A DNA stretch of 64,000 nucleotides from UBA7803 sp040219935 (GCA_040219935.1 JAVJUA010000064.1:1-64000); one strand, 5' to 3'. Positions 24,674 to 35,639 are shown, numbered from the stretch's first letter. Made by a program: numbers and translations. Notes: a model not told the origin generated them from the letters alone.

Positions 24674-25633
24674 ATGCTGGCGCTGCGCGACATTCCGCTG
24701 GGGGAGGCCGTGGTCGACCACCAGTTCGCTTCCGGCGCCATCACCGTGGTGCTGGGCCGCAACCGTTCCGGCAAGTCGCGCCTGTGCCGGCTGATTGCCG
24801 GCCTGGAGACCCCCAGCCGCGGTGCCGTGCTGCTGGATGGCGAGGACCTCACCCGCGTTCCGCCCGGGCGCCGCAGCGTCGCCATGGTTTACCAGAGCTT
24901 CGTCAACTACCCGAACCTCACCGTGTTCGAGAACCTGGCGTCGCCGCTGCGCGCGCGACGGCTGCCGGCGGCGACCGTGAGCGAGCGGGTGCGCACCATC
25001 GCCCGCCAGCTCGAGCTGGAGCCGCTGCTCGCACGGCTGCCGGCGGCGCTGTCCGGCGGTCAGCAGCAGCGTCTGGCCATCGGCCGGGCGCTGGCCAAGG
25101 AGGCGCGGGTGCTGCTTCTGGACGAGCCGCTGGTGAACCTCGACTACAAGCTGCGCGAGGCGCTGGAGATGGAGCTGCGGGCGCTGCTCTCCGCCCATGG
25201 CGTCACCGTGGTCTACACCACGTCGGACCCGCGGGATGCCTTCAATCTCGGCGACAGCGTGCTGCTGCTGGAGTCGGGGCGGGTGCTGCAGTCGGGCACG
25301 CCGCTGGCCGTCTACGAGCAGCCGTCGAGCCTGGCCGCCGCTGACCTGATGAGCGACCCGGGCGTCAATCGCCTGCGCGAACCCGAGGGCTGGATCGCCG
25401 TGCGCCCCGAGCATCTGCGGCTGGCGTCGAGGCGGGACGACGATCGCGAGTTCGTGATGACCGTGCTCAGCGTCGAGACCAACGGCTCTGAGACCTATCT
25501 GCACGGCACCGTGGCGGGCGCGCACTGGGTGGCCAAGGTGGACGGCCTGCACCGCGCGGCGCCCGACAGCCAGGTGGTGCTCCACGCGCCAGCGGCGGCG
25601 GTGATGGTTTTTCCGGGCACCGCCAGTGGCTGA
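24674..25633 (+). CDS. glpS: Glycerol-type ABC transporter ATP-binding protein (GlpS-like)
   Basis: 319 residues. Walker A GRNRSGKS, signature LSGGQQQRL, Walker B VLLLDEP, D-loop NLDYKL, and a C-terminal TOBE-like region. Sugar/glycerol (CUT1-like) ATPase. Operon content and order (two ATPases, two permeases, DUF2160 protein, lipoprotein binding protein) match the GlpSTPQV glycerol importer described in Rhizobium. First gene of the set; no good ribosome-binding site is seen. Overlaps the next gene by 8 bases. Confidence 0.82.
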   Translation: MLALRDIPLGEAVVDHQFASGAITVVLGRNRSGKSRLCRLIAGLETPSRGAVLLDGEDLTRVPPGRRSVAMVYQSFVNYPNLTVFENLASPLRARRLPAATVSERVRTIARQLELEPLLARLPAALSGGQQQRLAIGRALAKEARVLLLDEPLVNLDYKLREALEMELRALLSAHGVTVVYTTSDPRDAFNLGDSVLLLESGRVLQSGTPLAVYEQPSSLAAADLMSDPGVNRLREPEGWIAVRPEHLRLASRRDDDREFVMTVLSVETNGSETYLHGTVAGAHWVAKVDGLHRAAPDSQVVLHAPAAAVMVFPGTASG

Positions 25634-26705
25634 GATCCGCCTGCGCGGGCTAGCGCATCGCTACCCCGGGGCCGCCGCCGACACCCTGGCCGGCCTCGAT
25701 CTGGACATCGCCAGCGGCGAGGCCCACGCCCTGCTCGGCGGCTCCGGCGCCGGCAAGACCACGCTTCTGAACCTGCTATCGGGTCTGCTCGCGGCAGACG
25801 CCGGCGAGATCCGCTTCGACGGCCGCGACGTCACCCGGCTGCGGCCACGCGATCGCGGCGTCGCCCAGGTGTTCCAGTTTCCCGTGCTCTACGACACGCT
25901 GACCGTGGCCGAGGTGCTGGCGCTGCCGCTGCGCAATCGCGGCTGGCGCAAGGGCGACGCGGCGCGCCGCGCCGCCGAGATCGCCGGCCGGCTCGAGCTC
26001 GACGGCCTGCTCAAGCGCCGTGCCGGCGGCCTGTCGCTGTTCCACAAGCAGCTGGTGGGCATTGCCCGGGCGCTGGTGCGGCCGGACATCGCCGTGGTGC
26101 TGCTCGACGAGCCGCTCACCGCGGTGCAGCCCGCCACCAAGTGGCAGCTACGGCGCGTCATCAAGAGCGTGCAGCAGGAGCTTGGCGCCACGATGATCTA
26201 CGTCACCCACGATCAGACCGAGGCGCTCACCTTTGCCGACCGGGTCAGCGTCATGCACGAGGGCCGCATCCTGCAGACGGGATCGCCCGAGACCCTCTAC
26301 GAGCTGCCCGACCACGAGCACGTGGCCCACTTCATCGGCTCGCCGGGCATGAACCTGCTGGCCGGCGAGGTGCGTGACGGCGCGCTGTGGCTGCTTGGCG
26401 AGCGGGTGGGCCCGGCGGCCGGGGTCGCCGCCGGCGCCTGCATCGCCGGCTTCCGGCCGGAGTGGGCCGTGCTCGAGCCGGGTGCCGGCGACGGCGTGCC
26501 GTGCACGGTGACGGCCACCCGCGTGCTCGGCATCGACGCCCACCGGCCGGTGGGCCTGGTGGCGGCGCGGCTGGGTGAGCAGAGCCTGTGGACGCGGCAG
26601 GCGGTGGACCTCGCCCCGGGAGACTCGGCGCGGCTGCGCGTCGATCCCGCGCGGCTGCTGACCTTCCGTGACGGCGTCCGGGTGGGTGCCCATGCGCCGC
26701 GCTGA
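25626..26705 (+). CDS. glpT: Glycerol-type ABC transporter ATP-binding protein (GlpT-like)
   Basis: 359 residues. Walker A GGSGAGKT, Walker B VVLLDEP, switch His in YVTHDQTEAL, and a C-terminal TOBE-like region. The ABC signature is atypical: GGLSLFHKQLVG replaces LSGGQ, as seen in the second ATPase of GlpST-type heterodimers, where one composite site is degenerate. Walker B is followed by LTAVQPATKWQL rather than the usual D-loop. Pairs with the upstream ATPase. Not the MFS GlpT of E. coli, despite the name. Confidence 0.82.
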   Translation: MAEIRLRGLAHRYPGAAADTLAGLDLDIASGEAHALLGGSGAGKTTLLNLLSGLLAADAGEIRFDGRDVTRLRPRDRGVAQVFQFPVLYDTLTVAEVLALPLRNRGWRKGDAARRAAEIAGRLELDGLLKRRAGGLSLFHKQLVGIARALVRPDIAVVLLDEPLTAVQPATKWQLRRVIKSVQQELGATMIYVTHDQTEALTFADRVSVMHEGRILQTGSPETLYELPDHEHVAHFIGSPGMNLLAGEVRDGALWLLGERVGPAAGVAAGACIAGFRPEWAVLEPGAGDGVPCTVTATRVLGIDAHRPVGLVAARLGEQSLWTRQAVDLAPGDSARLRVDPARLLTFRDGVRVGAHAPR

Positions 26706-27567
26706 CAACCGCGCCTGGCTCGGCGTGCTGCCGGTGGTGCTGGTGGTGGCGTTCAGCGCCGTGGTGCCGCTGATGACCGTGGTCAACTACTCGGTGCAGG
26801 ACATCTTCGACCTCTCCAACCGGCTGTTCGTCGGCTTCGACTGGTACCGCGATACGCTGCGCGACGGTCGCTTCCAGGACGCCCTGCTGCGGCAGCTCCT
26901 GTTCAGCAGCCTGGTGCTCGCCATCGAGGTGCCGCTCGGCATTCTGGTAGCCCGTGCGTTGCCGCGTCAGGGCGCGGCGGCCGGCGTCTGGCTGGTGATC
27001 ATCGCCGTGCCGCTGCTCATTCCCTGGAACGTGGTGGGCACCATCTGGCAGATGTTCGCGCGGCCCGACATCGGCCTGCTGGGCGCCGCCGCCAACGGCG
27101 CCGGGCTCGACTTCAACTTCACCGCCGATCCGCTGGATGCCTGGATCGTGCTGCTGATGATGGACGTCTGGCACTGGACGTCGCTGGTGGCGCTGCTGGC
27201 CTATGCCGGCCTCGCCTCGATTCAGGCGCCCTACTACCAGGCCGCAGAGCTGGACGCCGCCAGCCGCTGGCAGGTGTTCCGCTACGTGGAGCTGCCGCGC
27301 CTGAAGCCGGTGCTGCTGATCGCCGTGCTGCTGCGGCTGATGGACAGCTTCATGATCTACACCGAGCCGTTCGTGCTTACCGGCGGCGGCCCCGGCAGCA
27401 GCACCACGTTCCTGTCCCAGCACCTCACCACCATGGCGGTGGGGCAGTTCGATCTGGGCCCGGCGGCTGCGTTCTCGGTGCTGTACTTCCTGGTCATCCT
27501 GCTGCTGTGCTGGCTGTTCTACGCCGGCGTGGTGCGCAGCGACGAGGGGGATGGCGATGGCGCCTGA
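26692..27567 (+). CDS. glpP: Glycerol-type ABC transporter permease (GlpP-like)
   Basis: 291 residues, six helices, MalF-type permease. The cytoplasmic EAA-type loop reads QAAELDAASRWQVFRYVELP. Start ATG 26692 overlaps the ATPase end by 14 bases. Forms the membrane channel with the second permease. Confidence 0.85.
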   Translation: MRRADNRAWLGVLPVVLVVAFSAVVPLMTVVNYSVQDIFDLSNRLFVGFDWYRDTLRDGRFQDALLRQLLFSSLVLAIEVPLGILVARALPRQGAAAGVWLVIIAVPLLIPWNVVGTIWQMFARPDIGLLGAAANGAGLDFNFTADPLDAWIVLLMMDVWHWTSLVALLAYAGLASIQAPYYQAAELDAASRWQVFRYVELPRLKPVLLIAVLLRLMDSFMIYTEPFVLTGGGPGSSTTFLSQHLTTMAVGQFDLGPAAAFSVLYFLVILLLCWLFYAGVVRSDEGDGDGA

Positions 27568-28360
27568 GCGTGGTCGCTGGCTGCTGATCGCCTACTGCGT
27601 CTACCTGGCGCTGCCCGTGTACTGGCTGCTGGGCATGGCGCTGCAGCGCAACCAGGACATCGTCGGCAGCTTCCAGGTGGTGCCGACCCGCCTCACCCTG
27701 GCCAACTTCGCCGAGATCTTCGGCAACCCGGTCTGGTATCAGGGGTTCCTGCACTCGCTCAGCTACGTGGCGCTGAACACGGTGATCTCGGTGGCCGTGG
27801 CGTTGCCCGCCGCCTACGCCTTTTCCCGCTTCCGCTTCATCGGTGACAAGCATCTGTTCTTCTGGCTGCTCACAAACCGCATGGCGCCGCCGGCCGTGTT
27901 TCTGCTGCCGTTCTTTCAGCTCTACTCCGCCATCGGCCTGTTCGACACGCCGCTGGCGGTGGCGCTGGCTCACTGCCTGTTCACGGTGCCGCTGTCGGTG
28001 TGGATTCTCGAAGGCTTCATGTCGGCGGTGCCGAGGAGCCTCGACGAGATGGCCCGCATCGACGGTCACGGGCCGCTGTACTTCTTCTTCCGCCTGTTTC
28101 TGCCGAACATCCGCGGCGGCATCGGCGTCACCGTCTTCTTCTGCTTCATGTTCAGCTGGGTGGAGCTGCTGCTGGCGCGCACGCTCACCGGCAGCGAGAC
28201 CAAACCCATCGTGGTGGTGATGACGCGCACGGTGAGCGCGTCGGGCCTCGACTGGGGTGTGCTGGCCGCCGCCGGCGTGCTCACCATCCTGCCGGGCGTG
28301 GCCGTGGTCTGGCTGGTGCGCCGGCATCTGGCGAAGGGCTTCGCCCTGGGACGGGTGTGA
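27551..28360 (+). CDS. glpQ: Glycerol-type ABC transporter permease (GlpQ-like)
   Basis: 269 residues, six helices, MalG-type permease. EAA-type loop DEMARIDGHGPLYFFFRLFL contacts the ATPases. Overlaps the first permease by 17 bases and its TGA overlaps the next ATG. Not the glycerophosphodiesterase of the same E. coli name. Confidence 0.85.
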   Translation: MAMAPERGRWLLIAYCVYLALPVYWLLGMALQRNQDIVGSFQVVPTRLTLANFAEIFGNPVWYQGFLHSLSYVALNTVISVAVALPAAYAFSRFRFIGDKHLFFWLLTNRMAPPAVFLLPFFQLYSAIGLFDTPLAVALAHCLFTVPLSVWILEGFMSAVPRSLDEMARIDGHGPLYFFFRLFLPNIRGGIGVTVFFCFMFSWVELLLARTLTGSETKPIVVVMTRTVSASGLDWGVLAAAGVLTILPGVAVVWLVRRHLAKGFALGRV

Positions 28361-28638
28361 TGGATCTCGGCTGGATGGCCTGGACCTGGCCCACCGCGGC
28401 GTTCTTCGTCGCCGTGGCGGTCCTGCTCGCGGTGATGACCTGGCTGGAGCGGCGCTGGCCGACCCGCCCCCGGCGCGGCTGGCTGCCGCTCGCAACCACC
28501 CGCGGTGACCGGCTGTTCATGAGCCTGCTCCTCACCGGCTTCGTGCATGCCGGCTGGCTCGCGGTGACCGACGCCAGCGTGCTGGGCGCCAGCCTCGTCA
28601 GCCTGCTGCTGGCCGCGGTCTTGCTGCGCTGGGGTTGA
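28360..28638 (+). CDS. DUF2160 small membrane protein of the glycerol transporter operon
   Basis: 92 residues, three hydrophobic helices; starts MDLGWMAWTWPTAAFFV, and RWPTRPRRGWLPLATTRGDR matches DUF2160 (predicted small integral membrane protein). Family members are found between permease and binding-protein genes in glycerol ABC operons. TGATG overlap with the permease gene. Exact role unknown; perhaps assembly. Confidence 0.85.
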   Translation: MDLGWMAWTWPTAAFFVAVAVLLAVMTWLERRWPTRPRRGWLPLATTRGDRLFMSLLLTGFVHAGWLAVTDASVLGASLVSLLLAAVLLRWG

Positions 28639-28677
28639 GACGGTTCAATGGCCCGCATGAGGCAAGGGGAGGGGACC

Positions 28678-30426
<1,749 letters not shown>

Positions 30427-30436
30427 CGGCCTCGTC

Positions 30437-31327
30437 TCACGCCAGCGCCTGCTGGAACAGCGTCAGCATGCGCTGCCACGCCCGCTCCGCCTGGGCCTCG
30501 TGGTAGACGGCCGAGTCGAGCACGCACCAGCCGTGCATGGCATCCGCGTACACCTCGATCTCGGCACTCGCCGGCGCCGAGTCGAAGGCGCTGCGCAGCA
30601 CGTTCTTGGCTTCCGGATCGGCCTCGTCGTCGTTCTCGGCGATGGCGAACAGGAACTGGCCGCGCATCTGCGGAATCACCCGATGGGGGCTGTCCGGGCC
30701 GTCCACCACCAGCCGCGAGCCGTGAAAGGAAGCGCCGGCACGCACCCGCTCGGGCAGGGTCGCGGCGGTGCGCATGACCATCGGCCCGCCCATGCAGTAG
30801 CCGGCGGTGCCAACCGGGCGGCCGGTGTCCACCGGGCTCTGGGCGTCCATCCAGGCGACGAAGGCACCGGCGTCGACGACATGGGTCGCGGGTGACAGCG
30901 CCTGGGCGAACGGCATGACGCGCTCGCGCACGGCCGGATCTCGAAAGCTCGCCCCGGGCTCGACCACGGGCGCCCGCGCCATCCGGTAGTAGGGGTTCAC
31001 CACCAGCACCGCGTAGCCTGCCTGCGCCAGGCGCATGCCCATGGCGCGAAACGCCGGCCGCAGGCCCAGCACGTCGGGCCAGATCAGGATGCCGGGGTGG
31101 CGGCCCTCGGCCGGGTGCACGAAGTAAGCGTCGGCGCTGCCGTCCGGGGTCGGCACCTGCACGTCGGTCTCGATGACGTCGCCGGCGCCCGGGCCGGCCG
31201 CCGCCGTCGGCAGGGTCAGCGTCATCGCGGCGGCGGCCGCGCTCAGGCGATTGAACCGGCGCCGGGACAGACCGCCGCGGCGTTGCAGATAGGCGTCGTT
31301 GTCGCGCTCGGTATGGTCATCGCACAT
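30437..31327 (-). CDS. Dienelactone hydrolase family protein with Tat signal
   Basis: 296 residues. N-terminal twin-arginine motif SRRRFNRLSAAAAAMTL, followed by an alpha/beta-hydrolase of the DLH type. Nucleophile Cys in GTAGYCMGGP, acid Asp in AENDDEAD, His in DAMHGWCVLD. If exported, it acts folded in the periplasm on a lactone or ester; classical DLH is cytoplasmic. It is convergent with the glycerol operon, ten bases apart. Confidence 0.88.
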   Translation of the reverse strand: MCDDHTERDNDAYLQRRGGLSRRRFNRLSAAAAAMTLTLPTAAAGPGAGDVIETDVQVPTPDGSADAYFVHPAEGRHPGILIWPDVLGLRPAFRAMGMRLAQAGYAVLVVNPYYRMARAPVVEPGASFRDPAVRERVMPFAQALSPATHVVDAGAFVAWMDAQSPVDTGRPVGTAGYCMGGPMVMRTAATLPERVRAGASFHGSRLVVDGPDSPHRVIPQMRGQFLFAIAENDDEADPEAKNVLRSAFDSAPASAEIEVYADAMHGWCVLDSAVYHEAQAERAWQRMLTLFQQALA

Positions 31328-31378
31328 GAAGGGCGTCCCTGCTGGCGGAGGTGGGGCCCATTCTATACCGCGAGGTGG

Positions 31379-32227
31379 TCAGCTCAGGCGGCCGGCCCAG
31401 TCCACCACCGCTGCGTAGCCATCGAGCACCCGGCGGCTGTCGTCGTCACTGGCCGTCGGCAGGGACAGCACTACGCGGTTGACGCCTTTGCCGGCGAGTT
31501 CGGCCAGTTGGTCAGGGGATTCCGGGGCCGCGATCAGGGTGATGTCGATGTCGCGGACGTCGCGGCCGCGCTTCTCGCACTCTTCGGCCAGCAGCGCCCG
31601 GCGGGCGTCGAAGTCAGGGGTGAGCACGGGATACCAGCCCTGCGCGAACTCGGCGATTCGAGCCATGGCCCAGGTGGACGAGGCGCCGATGTAGACCGGC
31701 GGATGCGGACGGCTGATGGGCTTGGGCTCCACCCAGACCGGATCGAAGCTCACGAACTCGCCGTGGAACTCCGCATCCTGCTCGGTCCAGCACGCCTGCA
31801 TGGCCAGCACGTGCTCGCGCAGCACCTTCCAGCGATCCTGGTAGGCCACGCCGTGGTTCTCCAGCTCCTCTGCCAGCCAGCCCGCTCCGACGCCGAACAG
31901 AAACCGGCCGCCCGACAGCACGTCCAGCGATGCGACCCGCTTCGCCAGGGCGATGGGATGATGCTCGGGCACCAGGCAGATGCCGGTGCCGATCTTCAGT
32001 CGCTCCGTCACGGCCGCCACCTGGGCAAGGAAGGTGAACGGCTCGAAGCTCTCCCAGTAGATGCTGGGCAGATCCCCTCCGAGCGGGTAGGGCGTGCGGC
32101 GGGAAGCGGGGACGTGGGTGTGCTCCACCACCCACAGCGACTCGAAGCCGCGCGTCTCGAGCTCCCGGGCGAGGTTCACCGCGCTCATGGAGTAGGCGGT
32201 GGGAAAGTTGGATATGCCGATCTTCAT
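31379..32227 (-). CDS. LLM-class flavin/F420-dependent oxidoreductase (TIGR03619-like)
   Basis: 282 residues. MKIGISNFPTAYSM start, ARELETRGFESLWVVEHTHV, RLKIGTGICLVPEHHPIALA and FLFGVGAGWLAEELENHGV are typical of this F420-dependent subclass. Substrate not predictable. It is 15 bases downstream of the PRPP-synthetase-like gene on the same strand and may be co-transcribed with it. Confidence 0.87.
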   Translation of the reverse strand: MKIGISNFPTAYSMSAVNLARELETRGFESLWVVEHTHVPASRRTPYPLGGDLPSIYWESFEPFTFLAQVAAVTERLKIGTGICLVPEHHPIALAKRVASLDVLSGGRFLFGVGAGWLAEELENHGVAYQDRWKVLREHVLAMQACWTEQDAEFHGEFVSFDPVWVEPKPISRPHPPVYIGASSTWAMARIAEFAQGWYPVLTPDFDARRALLAEECEKRGRDVRDIDITLIAAPESPDQLAELAGKGVNRVVLSLPTASDDDSRRVLDGYAAVVDWAGRLS

Positions 32228-32242
32228 GGGTGGTCCTTTCCC

Positions 32243-33475
32243 TCAGTGCCGGCGCTGCTGGCGCTCGGCGGCCAGCGTCGGCAACTGGTCGTTGGACCAG
32301 ATCTTGCGAATGAAGCGCGGGTTCTTCGACGACATGTCGATCTGGTAGAGGCTGGTGCTGTGGCGCTCGGGCAGCCCAAGCACCTCGCACAGCCGCTGCC
32401 CCAGCCAGTTCTCGATCTTCAGCACCACCATCTTGCGCCGCAGCCGGCCCTGCTCGTCGCGGTTGAGGATGGTGGGCAGGGTGTTCAGGGTCAGAATCTC
32501 GTCCACGGCCGTGTTGGCCAGCTTTTCGCGGCCTTCCTCGCTGGCGTAGAAGTGGGTGACCCCGAACACTAGCCGGCCCGGCTCGATCTGCTTGAGGAAC
32601 TGGCACGTCTTCACCACCGTTGAGCCGGTGCGCACCATGTCGTCGAGCAGCACCACGTCGTGGCCGCGAATCTCCTCGAACGTGCTCTCGCTGTCGCGAT
32701 GCAGGGTGATCTCCACCTGCCGCTCGCCCGAGCGCTCCTTGTCCAGCAGGATGAACTTGGCCTTGGGCAGCCCCAGGCGGGTGAACATCTCCTTCACGAA
32801 GGCGCGGGCGCCCTGGTCGGGCGCGCACAGCGCCAGGCCCTCACCCTGGGGGCCGTAGTGGACGATGTCGGAGTTGCGCAGGTAGTCGATGTAGATGTCG
32901 TAGGGCATCAGGTTGTAAAACTGGCCCTCGAAGATTTCGCGGAACATGGCCTGCACCGCGTGGGAGTGATTGTGCACCGTCATCACCCGATCGACGCCGG
33001 CCAGCTTCAGCATCTGCGCGTACAGCTTGGCAGTGAACGGCTGGCCGTCGAACTTCTTCAGATCCGCCTCGTCGCGCTCGAGCGCGGTGTCGCCGAGTTC
33101 GGGTCGCGGTCCGCGGTCCTGGGCGCTGTAGTAGAGGTCGGGCTCCACCAGCACCACCTGGGCGGCGCCGTTCTCCTTGGCCGCCCGGGCGATCAGCAGG
33201 GTGCGCATGGCCAGCGTCTGCCGGCTCACCACCCGGCTGGTGGTGCTGACGATCACCACGGTCTTGCCGGCCAGCTTGTTGCCGATGCGGGAAAAGTCAC
33301 GCTCGTCGGAGATGAAGCGGGGGCAGAACTCCGAGTTCGCGAACGTCTTCATGCTGATGATGTCGGCGATGTCCTCGCGCTGGCCTACCGCGAAGGCGAC
33401 GTCGATGGCGAAGGGATCGTCCGAGGAGTTGCCCACCACGATGACGTCGGCGGGGGTCACGGGCGTGCTGGTCAC
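32243..33475 (-). CDS. Divergent ribose-phosphate pyrophosphokinase (PRPP synthetase) family protein
   Basis: 410 residues against ~315 for bacterial Prs. The PRPP-binding loop VVLLDDMVRTGSTVVKTCQF is intact. The catalytic His motif is altered: TVHNHSHAVQAMF where Prs has TVDLHxxQIQGFF, keeping the second His but losing the first Asp. Inserted segments lie in the middle (SAQDRGPRPELGDTALERDE). Would make PRPP from ribose 5-phosphate and ATP, or be a paralogue with a changed role. GTG at 33475 is chosen because GGAG lies 8 bases upstream; the frame is open to 33700. Confidence 0.85.
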   Translation of the reverse strand: MTSTPVTPADVIVVGNSSDDPFAIDVAFAVGQREDIADIISMKTFANSEFCPRFISDERDFSRIGNKLAGKTVVIVSTTSRVVSRQTLAMRTLLIARAAKENGAAQVVLVEPDLYYSAQDRGPRPELGDTALERDEADLKKFDGQPFTAKLYAQMLKLAGVDRVMTVHNHSHAVQAMFREIFEGQFYNLMPYDIYIDYLRNSDIVHYGPQGEGLALCAPDQGARAFVKEMFTRLGLPKAKFILLDKERSGERQVEITLHRDSESTFEEIRGHDVVLLDDMVRTGSTVVKTCQFLKQIEPGRLVFGVTHFYASEEGREKLANTAVDEILTLNTLPTILNRDEQGRLRRKMVVLKIENWLGQRLCEVLGLPERHSTSLYQIDMSSKNPRFIRKIWSNDQLPTLAAERQQRRH

Positions 33476-33557
33476 GATGGCGGCTCCGGGGCGGCTCTGG
33501 CGGGGCGCCAGGGTATCACGCGAGGCCGGCGGCGGCAGCTTCGCCCCGGGGTTGGCC

Positions 33558-34766
33558 TCACGCCTGCACCCAGTGGCCGACCGGCCGGGTGAGGAACTCT
33601 TCCAGCGCAATACCGTCTCCGCCCACGAGCAGCGTGCGTTGTGGTCTGAATGCCTCGACGAACGCGGCCGTTCCGGGATGGGTTTGCGGAGCACGGCCAC
33701 TTTTCACCTCGATGGCCGTCAACCGGCGACCAGCTCGCACCACGAAGTCCACCTCGTGGTTCCGCTCACGCCAGTAGTGCAACTGACATTCGCCACGTTG
33801 CGCGGCGTTGGCAAGATGGGCGCCGACTGCCGACTCCACGAGCCTGCCCCAGAACTCACGATCCTGGCGGGCCTCCTGGAGCGTCAGGCCAGACGCGACG
33901 GTCATGAGCCCGGTGTTCAGCACCTGGAGCTTGGGGCTGGAGGCGCGGCTGCGGGCAACATCGCCCGCGTACTTCGGCAGGCCGCAGACCATGCCGGCGC
34001 CCGCCAGCAACGTGAGATAGTGGGCCAGCGTGGTAGTGTTTCCAGCGTCCTGCAACTGGCCCAGCATCTTGGTGTAAGACAGCACCTGCCCGGAATACCG
34101 GCAAGCCAGCTCGAACAACCGTCGAAGCAGGGCAGGCTTGTCGACCCGGGTGAGCAACAGTACGTCGCGCGAGATCGAGGTTTCGATCAGGCTGTCTGCT
34201 ACATACCGCATCCAACGCTCGGGGTCGCTCACCAGCGGTGCGGCGCCTGGGTAGCCGCCGTAGAACAGATATTCCTCCAGCGACCAGCCGAAGGCGGCTT
34301 GCATCTCTGACAGCGACCAGTGCGACAGGTGTATGACTTCGAAGCGTCCGGCCAGGCTCTCGGTCAGGCCCTGGGCGATCAGCAGCGGCGCAGAGCCCAG
34401 CAGCACCACCCTCAGAGGGCGTTTGGCGCGGGTGTCCTCGTCCCACAGGCGCTTCACGGTCTCCGACCATTGCGGAATTTTCTGGATCTCGTCCAGCACC
34501 AGCACGCCGCCGCCGGAGCCTTTCAGGGCCAGCCGTGCCGCTTCCCATTGCTGAGCGATCCAATCGCTGTCCCGCAGTGACGGTTCGTCGGCACTGGCTG
34601 TCCGGACGGGCACGTCGAGGTCTTCGGTAACCTGCTGCACCAGCGTGGACTTGCCCACCTGGCGCGGTCCGGCAACTACCAGCATGAACCGGCGGGGCTC
34701 GGCAAGCCGGCCTGCCAGGATCGATGCCTGCGCCCGCCGGAACGGCTCTGTCGATTTACTCACCAC
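33558..34766 (-). CDS. AAA_14 / DUF4143 family ATPase
   Basis: 402 residues. P-loop AGPRQVGKSTLVQQV, Walker B LVLDEIQKI, sensor LLGSAPLLI, then a DUF4143 C-terminal domain ending with a nuclease-like core (HEVDFVVRAGRRLTAIEVKS, a D...E-x-K arrangement). Common in prokaryotes as stand-alone, patchily distributed genes of unknown function, often mobile. G+C by eye is lower than its neighbours and it sits just beyond tRNA-Ala. GTG start with no clear ribosome-binding site; TTTACTC repeats overlap the start. Confidence 0.88.
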   Translation of the reverse strand: MVSKSTEPFRRAQASILAGRLAEPRRFMLVVAGPRQVGKSTLVQQVTEDLDVPVRTASADEPSLRDSDWIAQQWEAARLALKGSGGGVLVLDEIQKIPQWSETVKRLWDEDTRAKRPLRVVLLGSAPLLIAQGLTESLAGRFEVIHLSHWSLSEMQAAFGWSLEEYLFYGGYPGAAPLVSDPERWMRYVADSLIETSISRDVLLLTRVDKPALLRRLFELACRYSGQVLSYTKMLGQLQDAGNTTTLAHYLTLLAGAGMVCGLPKYAGDVARSRASSPKLQVLNTGLMTVASGLTLQEARQDREFWGRLVESAVGAHLANAAQRGECQLHYWRERNHEVDFVVRAGRRLTAIEVKSGRAPQTHPGTAAFVEAFRPQRTLLVGGDGIALEEFLTRPVGHWVQA

Positions 34767-34798
34767 GCTGAGTATTTTTACTCAACAGGACGAGTAAA
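34755..34798. promoter_or_regulatory. TTTACTC/GAGTAAA repeat cluster, candidate operator
   Basis: TTTACTC at 34755-34761 and 34777-34783 (22-base period) and its inverse GAGTAAA at 34792-34798, with a further GAGTA at 34770-34774. One copy overlaps the GTG start region of the DUF4143 ATPase gene. Positions fit autoregulation of this gene. The AT-rich repeats stand out in GC-rich DNA. Confidence 0.5.
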
Positions 34799-34822
34799 CA
34801 AAGTGGCAGGGGGCTGAGGTGG

Positions 34823-34898
<76 letters not shown>

Positions 34899-35014
34899 GA
34901 GTGCGCAGAAATGGTAAATCCGCCCGGGCGGGCGCGCCAGCACCCGGCTGCCCGGCGGGCCCGCATCGATGTAGGCTTGGGGGGTAGGCACCACGCACAC
35001 GAGAGCCGAGGCGC

Positions 35015-35632
35015 ATGACCGATACCGATCGCGACAAGTGGAACGACCGCTACCGCGATGGCGCCTATCTCGGCCGCGACCATGCCGCGGAGCTGGTGGC
35101 CGAGCACGCGCCCGACATCGCGGCGACTCAGCGCGCCGCCGCGCCGTCGGGGAGCGCTCTGGCCGCGCTGGATCTGGCCTGCGGCGCTGGCCGCAATGCG
35201 CGATACCTGGCGGGGCTGGGGTATCGGGTGGACGCCGTAGATATCGCCGCCGAGGCGCTGTCTCGTGCCGCTGCAACGCCCGCCGAGGCGCCGATCCGCT
35301 GGATCGAGCACGACCTCGATCTCGGTCTGCCGCGCGGGCTCGGCGACTACGACCTGATCCTGATCATCCGCTACCTGGATCTGTCGCTGGTGGCGGCGGT
35401 GGCCGAGCGCCTGCGCCCCGGCGGTTACCTGCTCTGCGAGGCGCACCTGGTGAGCGATGCGGCCGTGATCGGGCCTCGCAACCCGGAGTTCCGCGCACGT
35501 CCCGGCGAGCTGCGCCGGGCTGCGGCCGCCCTCGACGTCGCGGAGTACTGGGAAGGCGTTCGCAGCGATCCCGACGGGCGGGCGGCGGCGCTGGCGCGGC
35601 TGGTGGCCTGGCGGCCGTATCCCCGTCCCTGA
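35015..35632 (+). CDS. Class I SAM-dependent methyltransferase
   Basis: 205 residues. SAM-binding motif I LDLACGAGRNARYLAGLGY, then acidic motif VDAVDIAAEALSRA and YDLILIIRYLDLSL. Starts MTDTDRDKWNDRYRDGAY, a TehB-like/tellurite-resistance pattern shared by small cytoplasmic methyltransferases. Substrate unknown. Convergent with the MFS gene. Confidence 0.87.
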   Translation: MTDTDRDKWNDRYRDGAYLGRDHAAELVAEHAPDIAATQRAAAPSGSALAALDLACGAGRNARYLAGLGYRVDAVDIAAEALSRAAATPAEAPIRWIEHDLDLGLPRGLGDYDLILIIRYLDLSLVAAVAERLRPGGYLLCEAHLVSDAAVIGPRNPEFRARPGELRRAAAALDVAEYWEGVRSDPDGRAAALARLVAWRPYPRP

Positions 35633-35639
35633 TGCGCGT

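Noticed and set aside
24428..25585. A 385-residue minus-strand ORF ending in the PLDc_N peptide
   Set aside because: The upstream part is antisense to the ATPase gene; the ATG at 24607 with GGAGG gives the expected 59-residue protein.
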